NCBI GenBank assembly: GCA_030049955.1
Contig: JASIJX010000102.1
Span: 1 to 13,941 of the forward strand
DNA from: Acidobacteriaceae bacterium
Lineage (GTDB): Bacteria; Acidobacteriota; Terriglobia; Terriglobales; Acidobacteriaceae
DNA length: 13,941 nt
Direction of reading: 5' to 3'
Positions within the stretch are counted from its first letter, which is position 1. The number at the start of each line of letters is the position of its first letter. Shown one piece after another: positions 1 through 6,892 of the stretch. Position numbers and translations under genes: made by a program. The notes under the pieces were generated by a model, which saw only the letters and a list, made by a program, of their open reading frames with translations, did no database searches and was not told the DNA's origin.

Positions 1-428
1 CTGCCCAGCGGCGTCATTTCACCCGACCAGCTATCCCCCGCGGCCAACAGAATACTGTCGCCCGCGCTGAAGGTGTTACCGTTGACAGGGGTGAAATCGC
101 ACCACGGCGAGCTTGAACTGGTGCCGGGGTTGCTGTCGCTGCAGCTGGAAGTAGCGATGTAATAGGTCGTGCTGCTGGGGTAGGTTGTCGCGCTTGCTAC
201 CGCCGCCATGCCGCACAGAACCAGCAGAGCCGCCGCGGATACCCATCCTAGTCGGCAGCCAAAGCCTGCCAATGGATGCATGAGTCTCCTTGCGATCGAG
301 CGCCGAAAGGCCAGTAAGCCGGCGATTCCGGGTAGTTTATTCAGGTTGCGTGTAGAAGGATTTGAAGCCGATACCCTCCGCAGGCTGTCTACGGTGCGGT
401 TCCGCTTGCCTAAAAACGCGTACGTCAT
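1..428 (-). CDS. Secreted protein, probable right-handed beta-helix type (partial, continues off the left edge)
   Basis: The frame is open from an ATG at 428 to the window edge, so only the N-terminus is seen. A classic signal peptide lies inside it: a hydrophobic run ending in AVASA before TTYPSS, with the basic stretch before it. The mature start is rich in Ser, Thr and Cys, and reads PGTSSSSPWCDF and later AGDSILLAAGDSWSG. That pattern is familiar from the first coil of pectate-lyase-like beta-helix proteins, where a GD-x-(I/V)-L-x(4)-GD-x-W-x-G segment is common; this is family knowledge, not proof. Two in-frame starts each have a Shine-Dalgarno: ATG 428 (AGGAGG at 435-440, 6-nt spacer) and ATG 281 (AAGGAG at 286-291, 4-nt spacer). 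The 428 start has the better site but puts about 50 very basic residues ahead of the signal peptide; the 281 start gives a signal peptide of normal length. I kept the longer form because ribosomes starting at 428 would read straight through. Confidence 0.7.
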   Translation of the reverse strand, partial: MTYAFLGKRNRTVDSLRRVSASNPSTRNLNKLPGIAGLLAFRRSIARRLMHPLAGFGCRLGWVSAAALLVLCGMAAVASATTYPSSTTYYIATSSCSDSNPGTSSSSPWCDFTPVNGNTFSAGDSILLAAGDSWSGEMTPLG

Positions 429-434
429 CGTGTT

Positions 435-440
435 CCTCCT
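435..440 (-). promoter_or_regulatory. Ribosome binding site for the secreted protein
   Basis: The minus strand reads AGGAGG followed by a 6-nt spacer and ATG at 428. It is the consensus Shine-Dalgarno and the reason the longer start was chosen for the left-edge gene. Confidence 0.6.
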
Positions 441-492
441 CGATAAGATAATCGGGTTATGTTTCCTCAGGGCTTCCCTACTGGAACATTTC

Positions 493-526
493 CCAGCGAG
501 CGCCTGCCCTGGCTGGCGCTTGCTGG
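493..526 (-). terminator. 12-bp stem-loop between two minus-strand genes, possible terminator
   Basis: CCAGCGAGCGCC (493-504) can pair with GGCGCTTGCTGG (515-526) around a 10-nt loop, with eleven Watson-Crick pairs and one mismatch (a G-U wobble on one strand). It sits 32 nt downstream of the stop codon at 558-560 of the orphan C-terminal fragment and before the next minus-strand gene, where a terminator would be expected. There is no T-run after the stem on the minus strand, so a standard intrinsic terminator is not shown. Confidence 0.3.
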
Positions 527-557
527 AACCGGAACGAATGAACAGCTCAGCGCAGCG

Positions 558-690
558 TCAATTCAGCGTCAGAGACGCGGAATCGAAGTTGGTATAAGCG
601 CCTCCCGAATCGGTCCCCGAACCCACGGCAAAGAACAGGTCGCCGGTGCTGTTCACTGTGTCTGTGCATATGTACTGGGTCCACGATGTC
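558..690 (-). pseudogene. Orphan C-terminus of a secreted carbohydrate-binding-like protein, cut off by an IS3 remnant
   Basis: The last 43 codons before the stop at 558-560 read TSWTQYICTDTVNST, then GDLFFAVGSGTDSGGAYTNF and DSASLTLN. This looks like the closing strands of a beta-sandwich such as a CBM: a W-T-Q-Y strand, then an F-D-S-A-S-L-T-L end strand of the kind that usually reads (I/F)DNVSL. Upstream of about 690 the frame passes into IS3 transposase sequence in a different reading frame, so the rest of the gene is missing. The downstream neighbour on the same strand is also a secreted protein, so the two may once have belonged to one extracellular-polysaccharide cluster. Too little is left to name the family. 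Confidence 0.5.
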
Positions 691-914
691 GCCGTGGAAG
701 CTTTCCACGTAGGCGTTTTCGGTAGGTTTGCCCGGCCGGATATGCAGCACATCGATCTTCCTTTCGATCTCCCAGGCCAGGAAGTGGCGACTGCACAATT
801 CGGGGCCATTATCACAGCGAATCGTTTACGGCTTACCGAATCGCTCGATAGCTCTGCCCAGCACGTGTGTCACACGCCGGCTGGGGAAACTGGTGTCAAC
901 GTCAAGAGCTGCCG
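691..914 (-). mobile_element. IS3-family transposase (OrfB) fragment, DDE middle region, inactivated
   Basis: Read on the minus strand, the segment gives ALDVDTSFPSRRV, then RFGKP, a stop codon (TAA, 826-828), TIRCDNGPELCSRHF, and HIRPGKPTENAYVESFHG. These are the standard rve/DDE landmarks of IS3 OrfB: the V-D-T-S strand, the second catalytic Asp in D-N-G-P-E, and the catalytic Glu in Y-V-E-S-F. The in-frame TAA sits where related proteins usually have Gln, as one C-to-T change would produce. The match starts abruptly after an IS630-type segment and stops abruptly at the G of ESFHG at position 691. The N-terminal part, OrfA and the C-terminus are missing here. The C-terminus appears, in the opposite orientation, at the far right of the window. 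Confidence 0.8.
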
Positions 915-1157
915 ACCGGGGAGCATCCTTCATCAGACCCTCAATGCCAGTTCGATGAAGCGGCCCCGCCAAAGAGCCTCCATGCGCGGCGCCACAGCCA
1001 ACCGCTGGGCAATCTCCTTGTTCCCCATCCCGTCGGCGGCCAGCGAAACGATGCGACTCTGCAGTGCCACACGCACCGCCGTGGTGCGCCGGCGAGACAG
1101 CTTCTCCAATGCGAGCCGTGATTCGGAACTCAATTCAATCGATGGCGCTACAAGCAT
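915..1157 (-). mobile_element. IS630-family transposase N-terminal fragment, frameshifted
   Basis: From the ATG at 1157 (preceded by GGGGTGA) the minus strand encodes IELSSESRLALEKLSRRRTT, then AVRVALQSRIVSLAADGMGN and KEIAQRLAVAPR. This is the helix-turn-helix N-terminus typical of IS630 transposases (E-R-x-x-L-E-x-L-x-R-x-R...A-x-G-x-x-N-x-x-I-A-x-x-L). The reading then shifts frame near 945-950: one frame reads RGRFIEL and another continues with GIEGLMKDAPR, which is the normal family continuation. A one-base deletion explains this. After APR the homology switches to IS3 near 914. The catalytic DDE domain of IS630 is absent, so the piece is dead. Confidence 0.75.
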
Positions 1158-1195
1158 GTCAGGTCACCCCGCGTATGAGATGAGCATGAATGAGT

Positions 1196-1612
1196 CTATT
1201 TATGGCGGACTACACTAGACTCAGCGACGCGGCGATCGTTAATCTGCGAGTAGACACGACGCCAATCTGCCTCTGTGTTCGGTATCACGCCGGGCCAAAC
1301 ATTTATAAAAATGTACTCAAGGCCATCGTCCGACGTGCAGCGCACGCTATGAACCGAACCCTTGGGGACAAACACGGTGTCCATGGCTGCAATGGTTTCA
1401 GTTTCTGCGCCGATTGTGACCTCGCCTGCACCCTTGAGCACCAGGAAGACCTGATCAAAATTGGCGTGCTTATCGAAAGGTGTCGAAACTCCAGGTTCGA
1501 GGCGTTCCCACACTATTTCGACAGATCGGGTATGATTTCGAGGCAATACCATGCGAAACGAAATACCCGCACACTCGAAGGGTTCCGCCGTAGCCAAAGG
1601 CTGAACGAACAT
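1196..1612 (-). CDS. Small single-domain cupin protein
   Basis: The 138-residue product is one cupin barrel. Motif 1 is PGVSTPFDKHANFDQVF followed by LVLKGAGEV (about residues 40-65), and motif 2 is DTVFVPKGSVHSV (78-90). Canonical motif 1 has H-x-H-x(3,4)-E; here the first His is Asp47, the second is His49, and Asp53 or Gln54 sits at the Glu position, while His88 of motif 2 is kept. Metal binding, if present, would be of a D-x-H variant type. I chose ATG 1612 because GAGGAG lies 8 nt upstream; a longer in-frame start at 1777 would overlap the LysR gene and reads as non-cupin sequence. The gene is 100 bp downstream of the LysR gene on the same strand, so the two may be co-transcribed. Its Shine-Dalgarno lies inside a hairpin. 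Function could be sugar or sugar-acid binding, isomerisation or sensing; the sequence does not decide. Confidence 0.8.
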   Translation of the reverse strand: MFVQPLATAEPFECAGISFRMVLPRNHTRSVEIVWERLEPGVSTPFDKHANFDQVFLVLKGAGEVTIGAETETIAAMDTVFVPKGSVHSVRCTSDDGLEYIFINVWPGVIPNTEADWRRVYSQINDRRVAESSVVRHK

Positions 1613-1614
1613 AT

Positions 1615-1647
1615 GTGTTCTCCTCGCAAAATCCTTGCGAAGAACAC
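1615..1647 (-). promoter_or_regulatory. RBS-sequestering hairpin in the cupin leader
   Basis: On the minus strand, GTGTTCT and TCGCAA (1647-1635) face TTGCGA and AGAACAC (1629-1615) across a GGATT loop. This is a 13-bp perfect stem interrupted only by a bulged GG at 1622-1623. The bulge is the core of the cupin gene's GAGGAG Shine-Dalgarno, and the ATG lies 2 nt after the stem. Folded, the mRNA would hide the ribosome site, so translational control (temperature, protein or ligand) is a fair inference. As DNA, the same dyad could be an operator. Confidence 0.55.
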
Positions 1648-1712
1648 AGTAGCCAAAGATGCTCAGAAAACCTATAGGCTGCGACGGAGGTTTCCATCGG
1701 AGATTCCAATAA

Positions 1713-2633
1713 TCAACGAGGCTCCGATAGTGTTCTGGAGGGAAGAGGGGGTAAGTTGCGGATGATCTGGGCAGCAAACTTTTCGATAGCTACAGGAAGG
1801 AGTTCTGCATTAAGAGTCGCAAGCGCTAATTTCCTCTCCATTGAGTGCTCGCGCACCCGGAGGACGCGCAGCAGTGGGTTCTCATACGATTTGGCCACGC
1901 TGCAAGATGGAATGATTGAAGCGCCGAGTCCTGCACTCACCAAGCTTTTAATTGCCTCAATATTCTCTAGTTCCATTATGATCTCGGGTTCCACATCCAT
2001 TGCGCGGAAATAGGCTTGAATTGTCTTTTGCATAATCGTGTGATCTTCATAAAGAATGAAAGGCAACGCAAGAAGATCCCTAGCGTCCAGCAAGCTCTTT
2101 CGGGCGAGTGCATGCTCGGCATTGATAATTACTACCAACTCTTCCGGCTGCAGCGGTGTCATCTGGAGATTACCCGATGACTTTTGCACGTCCATAACGA
2201 TGGCCAAGTCAAGAGCTTGTGATGCGACCAATTCAAGCAACGTCTCTGTAGTCCCAGTAGTTACAATAAGCTCGATCTGAGGATAGCGACGCCTATACTC
2301 CCCTAATATCCCTGGCAACTGGTAGGTCAGCGTTGCCGCCCCCACACCAAATTTGATCGTTCCTCGCTTGATTTCACTCAGTTCTCGGATCGACAATTCC
2401 GCGTTCTTCAGTTCCGTCAAGATTTTTTCAGCATAGTGTTTGAGGATCTTCCCGGCTTCGCTGAGGTAGACTCTCTTCCCTGCGCGGAGAAACAAAGAGC
2501 AGCCGAGCTCATCTTCAAGTTGCTTAATATGCTGACTAACGGTCGATTGAGAAAGATCAAGTGTCTCGCTAGCTCGTGTAAAGCTATTTGCCTCTGCCGC
2601 CGCTCGAAAGACACGAAGTTGCTGAAGATCCAT
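1713..2633 (-). CDS. LysR-family transcriptional regulator
   Basis: The 306-residue protein has the usual LTTR length and layout. An N-terminal winged helix-turn-helix (residues 1-60) begins MDLQQLRVF and contains [24 protein letters not shown], the standard recognition-helix signature. A linker helix follows, and from about residue 90 a periplasmic-binding-protein-like effector domain starts with [11 protein letters not shown] and contains the [13 protein letters not shown] and [10 protein letters not shown] stretches common to the family. It starts 75 bp from the divergent catabolic operon, the classic arrangement for a LysR regulator that controls its neighbour and itself in response to a pathway intermediate. 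The effector is unknown; a sugar acid or its dehydration product is the natural guess. Only a weak AGG precedes the start. Confidence 0.95.
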   Translation of the reverse strand: MDLQQLRVFRAAAEANSFTRASETLDLSQSTVSQHIKQLEDELGCSLFLRAGKRVYLSEAGKILKHYAEKILTELKNAELSIRELSEIKRGTIKFGVGAATLTYQLPGILGEYRRRYPQIELIVTTGTTETLLELVASQALDLAIVMDVQKSSGNLQMTPLQPEELVVIINAEHALARKSLLDARDLLALPFILYEDHTIMQKTIQAYFRAMDVEPEIIMELENIEAIKSLVSAGLGASIIPSCSVAKSYENPLLRVLRVREHSMERKLALATLNAELLPVAIEKFAAQIIRNLPPLPSRTLSEPR

Positions 2634-2667
2634 CGGTTGCGCCTATTGAAACATACGATCTTACCGT

Positions 2668-2699
2668 TTGGCAATATGACCGTTATAGGGTATTGTCAA
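2668..2699 (+). promoter_or_regulatory. Divergent control region: inverted repeat and overlapping promoter
   Basis: TTGGCAATA (2668-2676) and TATTGTCAA (2691-2699) form a 9-nt inverted repeat with one mismatch, with centres 23 bp apart, between the LysR gene and the operon. The same sequence offers a sigma-70-like promoter for the operon: TTGGCA at -35, a 17-bp spacer and TATTGT at -10, so each half-site overlaps one promoter element. CCGTT recurs at 2664 and 2680, with AACGG at 2701. The fit to LysR operators (paired sites with dyad symmetry) is an inference; no binding data exist here. Confidence 0.45.
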
Positions 2700-2708
2700 C
2701 AACGGGTT

Positions 2709-3371
2709 ATGGAATGGACGAACGACTTTGAACTATTCGAGCTGATGAAGGGCGTTCTCTACACACCCGTAGTCGGAGATATTTTGGATGTAATGGGGGA
2801 GTGGCACAGGTTTCTACCCCAGACAATTCAACCGATTACGCCCGAGATGAAGGTAGCCGGCCGTGCCATGCCGGTTCAGATCGCGGACGTATGGGGTCCC
2901 CAACCGACACCCTTCGGCAGGCTCACCGATGCCCTGGATCAAATCTTGCCGGGGGAAGTTTACCTGGCTACCGGCGGGACTCTGCGCTGTGCCGCGTGGG
3001 GAGAGATCCTCACCGCAACGGCGAGAGTGCGCGGCGGAGCTGGAGCTGTAGTCGACGGATTCCACAGGGATACGCCCAAGGTTCTGGAACAGGGTTGGCC
3101 GGTCTTCAGCCGTGGTCGCTATGCACAAGACGCGGCGGTGCGCAGTAGTGTCGTGGATTTTCGATGCACTATTGAGATCGGCGAGGTGAGGATCGATGCA
3201 GGCGACCTGGTCTTTGGTGATCTCGATGGCGTCGTGATAGTTCCAAAACGCTTGGAAACCGAAGTCATTGAGCGTGCCTTGGAAAAAGCCCGTGGAGAGA
3301 AGCTGGTGCGCGCTGAGATTGAAGCTGGCGCTTCCAGCACTGAAGCCTTTGGCAAGTACGGGATTTTGTGA
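2709..3371 (+). CDS. RraA-like family protein, probable class II-type aldolase/decarboxylase of a sugar-acid pathway
   Basis: The 220-residue product matches the RraA/HMG-CHA aldolase fold. It has [12 protein letters not shown] near the N-terminus (RraA members typically have T-x-x-x-x-D-x-L/x), the phosphate- or carboxylate-binding loop [19 protein letters not shown] (87-105), and [10 protein letters not shown] (112-121), in which Arg120 and Asp121 are the family's substrate- and metal-binding pair. Known members cleave 4-hydroxy-4-methyl-2-oxoglutarate or decarboxylate oxaloacetate; the shorter RraA itself binds RNase E. Its position as first gene of a sugar-acid operon favours an enzyme over an RNase E inhibitor. 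ATG 2709 has no Shine-Dalgarno; an in-frame ATG at 2676 lies within the predicted promoter and is unlikely. The stop is 7 bp before the next start. The exact substrate is unknown. Confidence 0.85.
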   Translation: MEWTNDFELFELMKGVLYTPVVGDILDVMGEWHRFLPQTIQPITPEMKVAGRAMPVQIADVWGPQPTPFGRLTDALDQILPGEVYLATGGTLRCAAWGEILTATARVRGGAGAVVDGFHRDTPKVLEQGWPVFSRGRYAQDAAVRSSVVDFRCTIEIGEVRIDAGDLVFGDLDGVVIVPKRLETEVIERALEKARGEKLVRAEIEAGASSTEAFGKYGIL

Positions 3372-3378
3372 TCTGACG

Positions 3379-3696
3379 ATGCGTGCGTTTCAATTAAATC
3401 CAGCCGATACCGTAGCCACCATGCTCGCCGACGCTCCAGCGGGGGATGTGCAGATTGTTGGAACCTCCCAGATTGTACGCGCCGTCGAAGCTATAGCGAT
3501 GGGACACAAGATAGCAATCGTCGCGATGAAGGAGCGTGACCCGGTGATTAAATACGGCATCTCGATTGGGACGGCGACACAAACGATCGAGCCTGGCCAA
3601 TGGGTGCATCTGCACAATTGCCGCAGCCAACTCGACGAACGTTCAAATGGATTTGATCTTTACACCGGGCAATCGGGCGACATTCTTTATGAATAG
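3379..3696 (+). CDS. UxaA-family dehydratase small subunit (SAF domain)
   Basis: The 105-residue protein is one SAF domain as found at the N-terminus of altronate dehydratase (UxaA) and galactarate dehydratase. It begins with L-N-P-x-D-T-V-A and carries the family signatures [26 protein letters not shown] and GQWVHLHNC. In UxaA this domain is fused to the catalytic part; here it is a separate gene, as in the two-subunit members of the family (for example SuyA of sulfolactate sulfo-lyase). The stop overlaps the start of the large-subunit gene by 8 nt (ATGAATAG), so translation is probably coupled and the two chains form one enzyme. The ATG at 3379 has no clear Shine-Dalgarno, but upstream residues in the frame belong to the RraA gene's shadow. 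Confidence 0.9.
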   Translation: MRAFQLNPADTVATMLADAPAGDVQIVGTSQIVRAVEAIAMGHKIAIVAMKERDPVIKYGISIGTATQTIEPGQWVHLHNCRSQLDERSNGFDLYTGQSGDILYE

Positions 3697-4894
3697 CAAG
3701 CCCTGGCAAGGTTATCAACGTGCCGATGGTCGTAAGGGGATACGGAACCTTGTGCTCGTTATCTATACCGTTGAGTGTGCGCAACATGTCGCGCACGCAA
3801 TCGCGGCTCACGAGCCGGATGTACACGTAATTGGCTTCCCCGGCTGTTACGACAACGCTTATGCGGTGCGCCTGCTACTGGCGCTCGCGCAGCATCCGAA
3901 TGTGGGTGCGGTGCTGGCCGTGGGTCTGGGATGCGAATATACCCGGCCGGCCGCAATTGCTGAAGCAGTAAAGCGCTCGCATCGCCCATCCGAGTGGTTC
4001 TACATCCAGGAGCATGGAGGCACACGCGCAAGCATCGTGCATGGCAAGGCGCTAGTCTCCTCGCTGCGTCAGCGCATGGAGGCACAGGCAGAGCGCGTTC
4101 CTCTCGGATGGAGCGACCTGACGATAGGATGCGAATGCGGCGGCTCGGATGGAACCTCCGGGTTGGCCGGCAATCCAGTGGTGGGGCGCTTTTTCGATCG
4201 CCTGGTGGATCAGGGCGGCACAGCAGTTTTCGAAGAGATTGTGGAGATGATCGGTTTGCGCGAGGTCCTGCTGACACGCGCGGCGACACCGACGGTAGCC
4301 GAGATGCTGGGCAAGACGTATGACAAGGCCGACGCGTACTGCAAATCGGTGCAGCAGTACTCTGTTTCTCCGGGCAACTTTGCGGGCGGCCTCACTACCA
4401 TCGAAGAAAAGAGCATGGGCGCGTTAGCCAAGAGCGGAAGCAGACCAATTCAAGGTGTGATTCGCGTCTCCGAGAAGCCTTCCCATGCCGGGCTGTGGAT
4501 GCTGGATTCGGTTCCGGATGAACACTTTATGCAGTTCGGCTATACAAATCCGAATGACACCGAAGGCATCATGGACCTTATCTCAGTGGGAGCCCAGATC
4601 GTTCTGTTCGTCACGGGACGCGGATCTGTAATTGGCAGCCCTGTGGCACCGCTGATAAAAATCACAGGCAATGAACGGACCTTCGCGAGTATGCCCGAAG
4701 ATATGGATTTCGATGCGTCCCCTGTGCTGAAGGGCACACGAACGCTGGACGAATCAGCGGGAGAATTGGAGCGACTCGTAGCTCGGGTCGCCGCAGGTGA
4801 ACCAACCAAGCCGGAACTGCTCTGTCACCGTGAATACTTCATTATGTACAAACATCAGAACGTACCTTCTCTCAAACAAGGATGCCGCTTTTGA
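3689..4894 (+). CDS. UxaA-family hydro-lyase large (catalytic) subunit
   Basis: The 401-residue product is the catalytic part of the altronate/galactarate dehydratase family. It opens with [15 protein letters not shown], a near-invariant family start, followed by AVGLGCEY, then [34 protein letters not shown], and the C-terminal [20 protein letters not shown] and [15 protein letters not shown]. These enzymes remove water from (usually) C2-C3 of aldonic or aldaric acids using iron or another divalent metal, giving 2-keto-3-deoxy acids; SuyB instead removes sulfite. ATG 3689 was chosen over longer in-frame starts because it begins right before the WQGYQR signature and overlaps the small-subunit stop. 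The substrate cannot be assigned from the motifs. The product would feed the SDR or RraA-like enzyme beside it. Confidence 0.9.
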   Translation: MNSKPWQGYQRADGRKGIRNLVLVIYTVECAQHVAHAIAAHEPDVHVIGFPGCYDNAYAVRLLLALAQHPNVGAVLAVGLGCEYTRPAAIAEAVKRSHRPSEWFYIQEHGGTRASIVHGKALVSSLRQRMEAQAERVPLGWSDLTIGCECGGSDGTSGLAGNPVVGRFFDRLVDQGGTAVFEEIVEMIGLREVLLTRAATPTVAEMLGKTYDKADAYCKSVQQYSVSPGNFAGGLTTIEEKSMGALAKSGSRPIQGVIRVSEKPSHAGLWMLDSVPDEHFMQFGYTNPNDTEGIMDLISVGAQIVLFVTGRGSVIGSPVAPLIKITGNERTFASMPEDMDFDASPVLKGTRTLDESAGELERLVARVAAGEPTKPELLCHREYFIMYKHQNVPSLKQGCRF

Positions 4895-4911
4895 ACGAAC
4901 AAGTAGAGCAA

Positions 4912-5667
4912 ATGAAACTTTTTCACCTCACGGATCAGGTAGCATTGATCAGCGGTGGCGGCACAGGTCTTGGTTTTGGCATCGCCAAGGCTATGGTGCA
5001 GGCTGGCGCAAAGGTAATCATCGCTGGTCGCCACGAAGAGACCCTAGTATCAGCTGCAGAAAAGCTCGGCGATTCCGCACAGCCAATCGTGCTGGACCTG
5101 AATCAGACCGACAAAATTGAAGAACGGCTCGCCCACGGAACTGCGCGATTCGGGCCCATCACGGCTCTGGTAAATAACGCCGGGATTCATCTTAAAAAGG
5201 CGGCCCTTGACACCTCTGTAGACGAGTTCGCTTCGGTCTGGGCCACGCATGTCCAAGGAGCCTTCGCACTGACGCGTGCTGTATTGCCTTGCATGCTGGA
5301 GAAAAGAAAAGGGTCGATTCTATTCGTCTCCTCGATGACGGCGCTGATTGGCATGCCGCAGGTCGTAGCCTATTCAGCGGCCAAAAGCGCGTACCTTGGC
5401 ATGATTCGTTCGCTTGCCGTAGAACTGTCTCCGCAAGGCATCCGTGTGAACGGCATCGCTCCCGGTTGGATTCAAACGCCGATGCTGCGGAAGGCTTTGG
5501 ACAACGATCCGCGCCGCCAGAGCCGGATCTTGGAGCGCACGCCACTTGGCCATTTCGGCGAACCGGAGGATGTTGCCCATGCTGCCGTATATCTCTCGTC
5601 TGAAGCCGCAAAGTTTGTGACCGGCGTGACGTTACCTGTCGATGGGGGAGCCAGCATTGGCTTCTGA
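4912..5667 (+). CDS. SDR-family NAD(P)-dependent oxidoreductase
   Basis: This is a classical short-chain dehydrogenase of 251 residues. The cofactor loop is SGGGTGLGFG (14-23, a Gly-rich variant of TGxxxGxG), VNNAG is at 87-91, and the catalytic Ser141, Tyr154 and Lys158 sit in SSMTALIG and AYSAAKSA. PGWIQTPM and the C-terminal VTGVTLPVDGGASIGF complete the family pattern. It resembles the group of sugar or sugar-acid dehydrogenases that begin MKLFxLxxKVALITG (gluconate 5-dehydrogenase and 2-keto-3-deoxy-fuconate dehydrogenase are known examples); the exact substrate is not visible. I chose ATG 4912 for this typical beginning. ATG 4882, in frame, would overlap the UxaA stop by 13 nt and has no spaced Shine-Dalgarno. 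Probable role: oxidising or reducing a sugar acid or keto-deoxy intermediate of the operon's pathway. Confidence 0.92.
   Translation: MKLFHLTDQVALISGGGTGLGFGIAKAMVQAGAKVIIAGRHEETLVSAAEKLGDSAQPIVLDLNQTDKIEERLAHGTARFGPITALVNNAGIHLKKAALDTSVDEFASVWATHVQGAFALTRAVLPCMLEKRKGSILFVSSMTALIGMPQVVAYSAAKSAYLGMIRSLAVELSPQGIRVNGIAPGWIQTPMLRKALDNDPRRQSRILERTPLGHFGEPEDVAHAAVYLSSEAAKFVTGVTLPVDGGASIGF
5644..5650 (+). promoter_or_regulatory. Ribosome binding site inside the SDR gene that decides the transporter start
   Basis: GGGGGAG lies 6 nt before TTG 5657, while the earlier ATG at 5642 has no Shine-Dalgarno. The site overlaps the codons for the last residues of the SDR. Confidence 0.4.
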
Positions 5668-6892
5668 GGCTTTCCTGGCTACCCAACCGATCAGAGCTTC
5701 CAGCAGGCGCTGGGCCATCTGCGGCCTACTCTTCGCAGCCACATTCTTGAACTACCTAGATCGCCAGACACTGTCGATCGTTTCGCCTGTACTGCAACTA
5801 CAGTACCACCTCACAGCCACCGCGTATTCACATCTGCTCGCTGCATTTCTGGTGGGGTATACGGTGCTGCAAGCATTTGCTGGGAAGGTGGTCGATACGT
5901 TGGGTGCGCGGAGCGGCCTGCTTATCGCCATGTTGTGGTGGTCAGGCGCGGGATTGCTCGCTTCCATTGCTCGCGGCCCTTTTCAGCTTGGCATGTTCCT
6001 CTTTCTGATGGGAGTAGGCGAGTCGGCCAACTGGCCCGCCTCGGTCAAAGCAACGCAGCAATGGTTTGCCCCGCGAGAGCGAGGCTTTTCCATAGCTGTA
6101 TTCAACTGCGGCTCGGCCGCCGGGGCCGTGGCAGCTCCGATTGTCATTACAGCGCTCACGCTCCGCTTTTCCTGGCGCGTTGCCTTTGCGGTTGGCGGAG
6201 TGCTCGGAATTCTTTGGATTGTTCCCTGGCTCCTCCTTTTCCCGCAAACGCCGCAATCCGCCCCAGCTGTCCCCGCAACCTCGCCCCGCCTGCAAAGCTG
6301 GTTGAACACGATAAGGAGGCGCGATGTCTGTGCTCTGATGAGCGCGCGTTTCCTGGCCGACCCATTTTGGTTTTTCTTCGTTTTCTGGTTGCCGGACTAT
6401 CTCGCCCGGTCGCGCCACTTCTCGATGAACCGGATCGGTGCTACGGCCTGGTTGCCTTTTGTTACCGCTGGCCTTGGTAATTTGACTGGCGGCTATCTCT
6501 CTGGACATCTGTTGGCAGCAGGCCTGCCAGCACGTTCCGCACGCCTGCGAGTCATGGCAGTGGCGGCCGTCATTATGCTGTCCGGCGTTGGTGTTTCGTA
6601 TCTCGCCTCCTCCGTACTGGTACTGGGAGCATTCAGTCTCGTCACATTTGCCTATGGCTGCTGGGCGACCAATGTCCTCGCGCTGCCGACGGACTTATTT
6701 CATGAACACGAAATTGCCATGGTGACCGGTCTGACCGGAACAGCCGCCGGCTGCGGAAGCATCGTCGTCATGCTGTTGGTGGGTGCACTGATCGACCATG
6801 TCTCGTATAAGCCAGTCCTTATCGGCATCAGTTGCATTCCGTTGCTCGCTTTCTACTGCGCATCGTTAACCGGTCCCGGAGAACGCGTATGA
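5657..6892 (+). CDS. MFS transporter, ACS (anion:cation symporter) family, hexuronate-type
   Basis: This is an inner-membrane carrier of about 411 residues with some twelve hydrophobic segments. The first ends FAATFLNYLDRQTLSIVSP, the hallmark of the anion:cation symporter family (ExuT, GudP and relatives), which has an N-Y-x-D-R pair in helix 1. The loop between helices 2 and 3 has GKVVDTLGARSG, and the segment GVGESANWPASVKATQQWF carries the family's G-x-G-E-x-x-x-x-P motif. Members import hexuronates, glucarate, galactonate and similar anions with H+ or Na+. The gene overlaps the SDR stop by 11 nt if translation starts at TTG 5657 (Shine-Dalgarno GGGGGAG, 6-nt spacer) or by 26 nt from ATG 5642. 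The TTG form leaves 17 residues before the RW that precedes helix 1, closer to the family norm. Its stop shares ATGA with the glycosidase start. Confidence 0.93.
   Translation: MASEAFLATQPIRASSRRWAICGLLFAATFLNYLDRQTLSIVSPVLQLQYHLTATAYSHLLAAFLVGYTVLQAFAGKVVDTLGARSGLLIAMLWWSGAGLLASIARGPFQLGMFLFLMGVGESANWPASVKATQQWFAPRERGFSIAVFNCGSAAGAVAAPIVITALTLRFSWRVAFAVGGVLGILWIVPWLLLFPQTPQSAPAVPATSPRLQSWLNTIRRRDVCALMSARFLADPFWFFFVFWLPDYLARSRHFSMNRIGATAWLPFVTAGLGNLTGGYLSGHLLAAGLPARSARLRVMAVAAVIMLSGVGVSYLASSVLVLGAFSLVTFAYGCWATNVLALPTDLFHEHEIAMVTGLTGTAAGCGSIVVMLLVGALIDHVSYKPVLIGISCIPLLAFYCASLTGPGERV

Noticed and set aside
646..1218. Plus-strand frame of 190 codons over the IS remnants
   Set aside because: The minus strand carries clear transposase motifs; the plus frame resembles nothing.
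1190..1765. Plus-strand frame of 191 codons opposite the cupin gene
   Set aside because: The minus strand has cupin motifs and a Shine-Dalgarno; the plus frame has neither.
2436..2708. Upstream in-frame extension of the RraA-like gene into the LysR gene
   Set aside because: It lies antisense to LysR HTH codons and passes through the promoter and dyad; the family match starts at 2709.
3759..4289. Minus-strand frame of 176 codons inside the UxaA large subunit gene
   Set aside because: It is Arg- and Pro-rich antisense sequence; the plus strand carries the full family signature.
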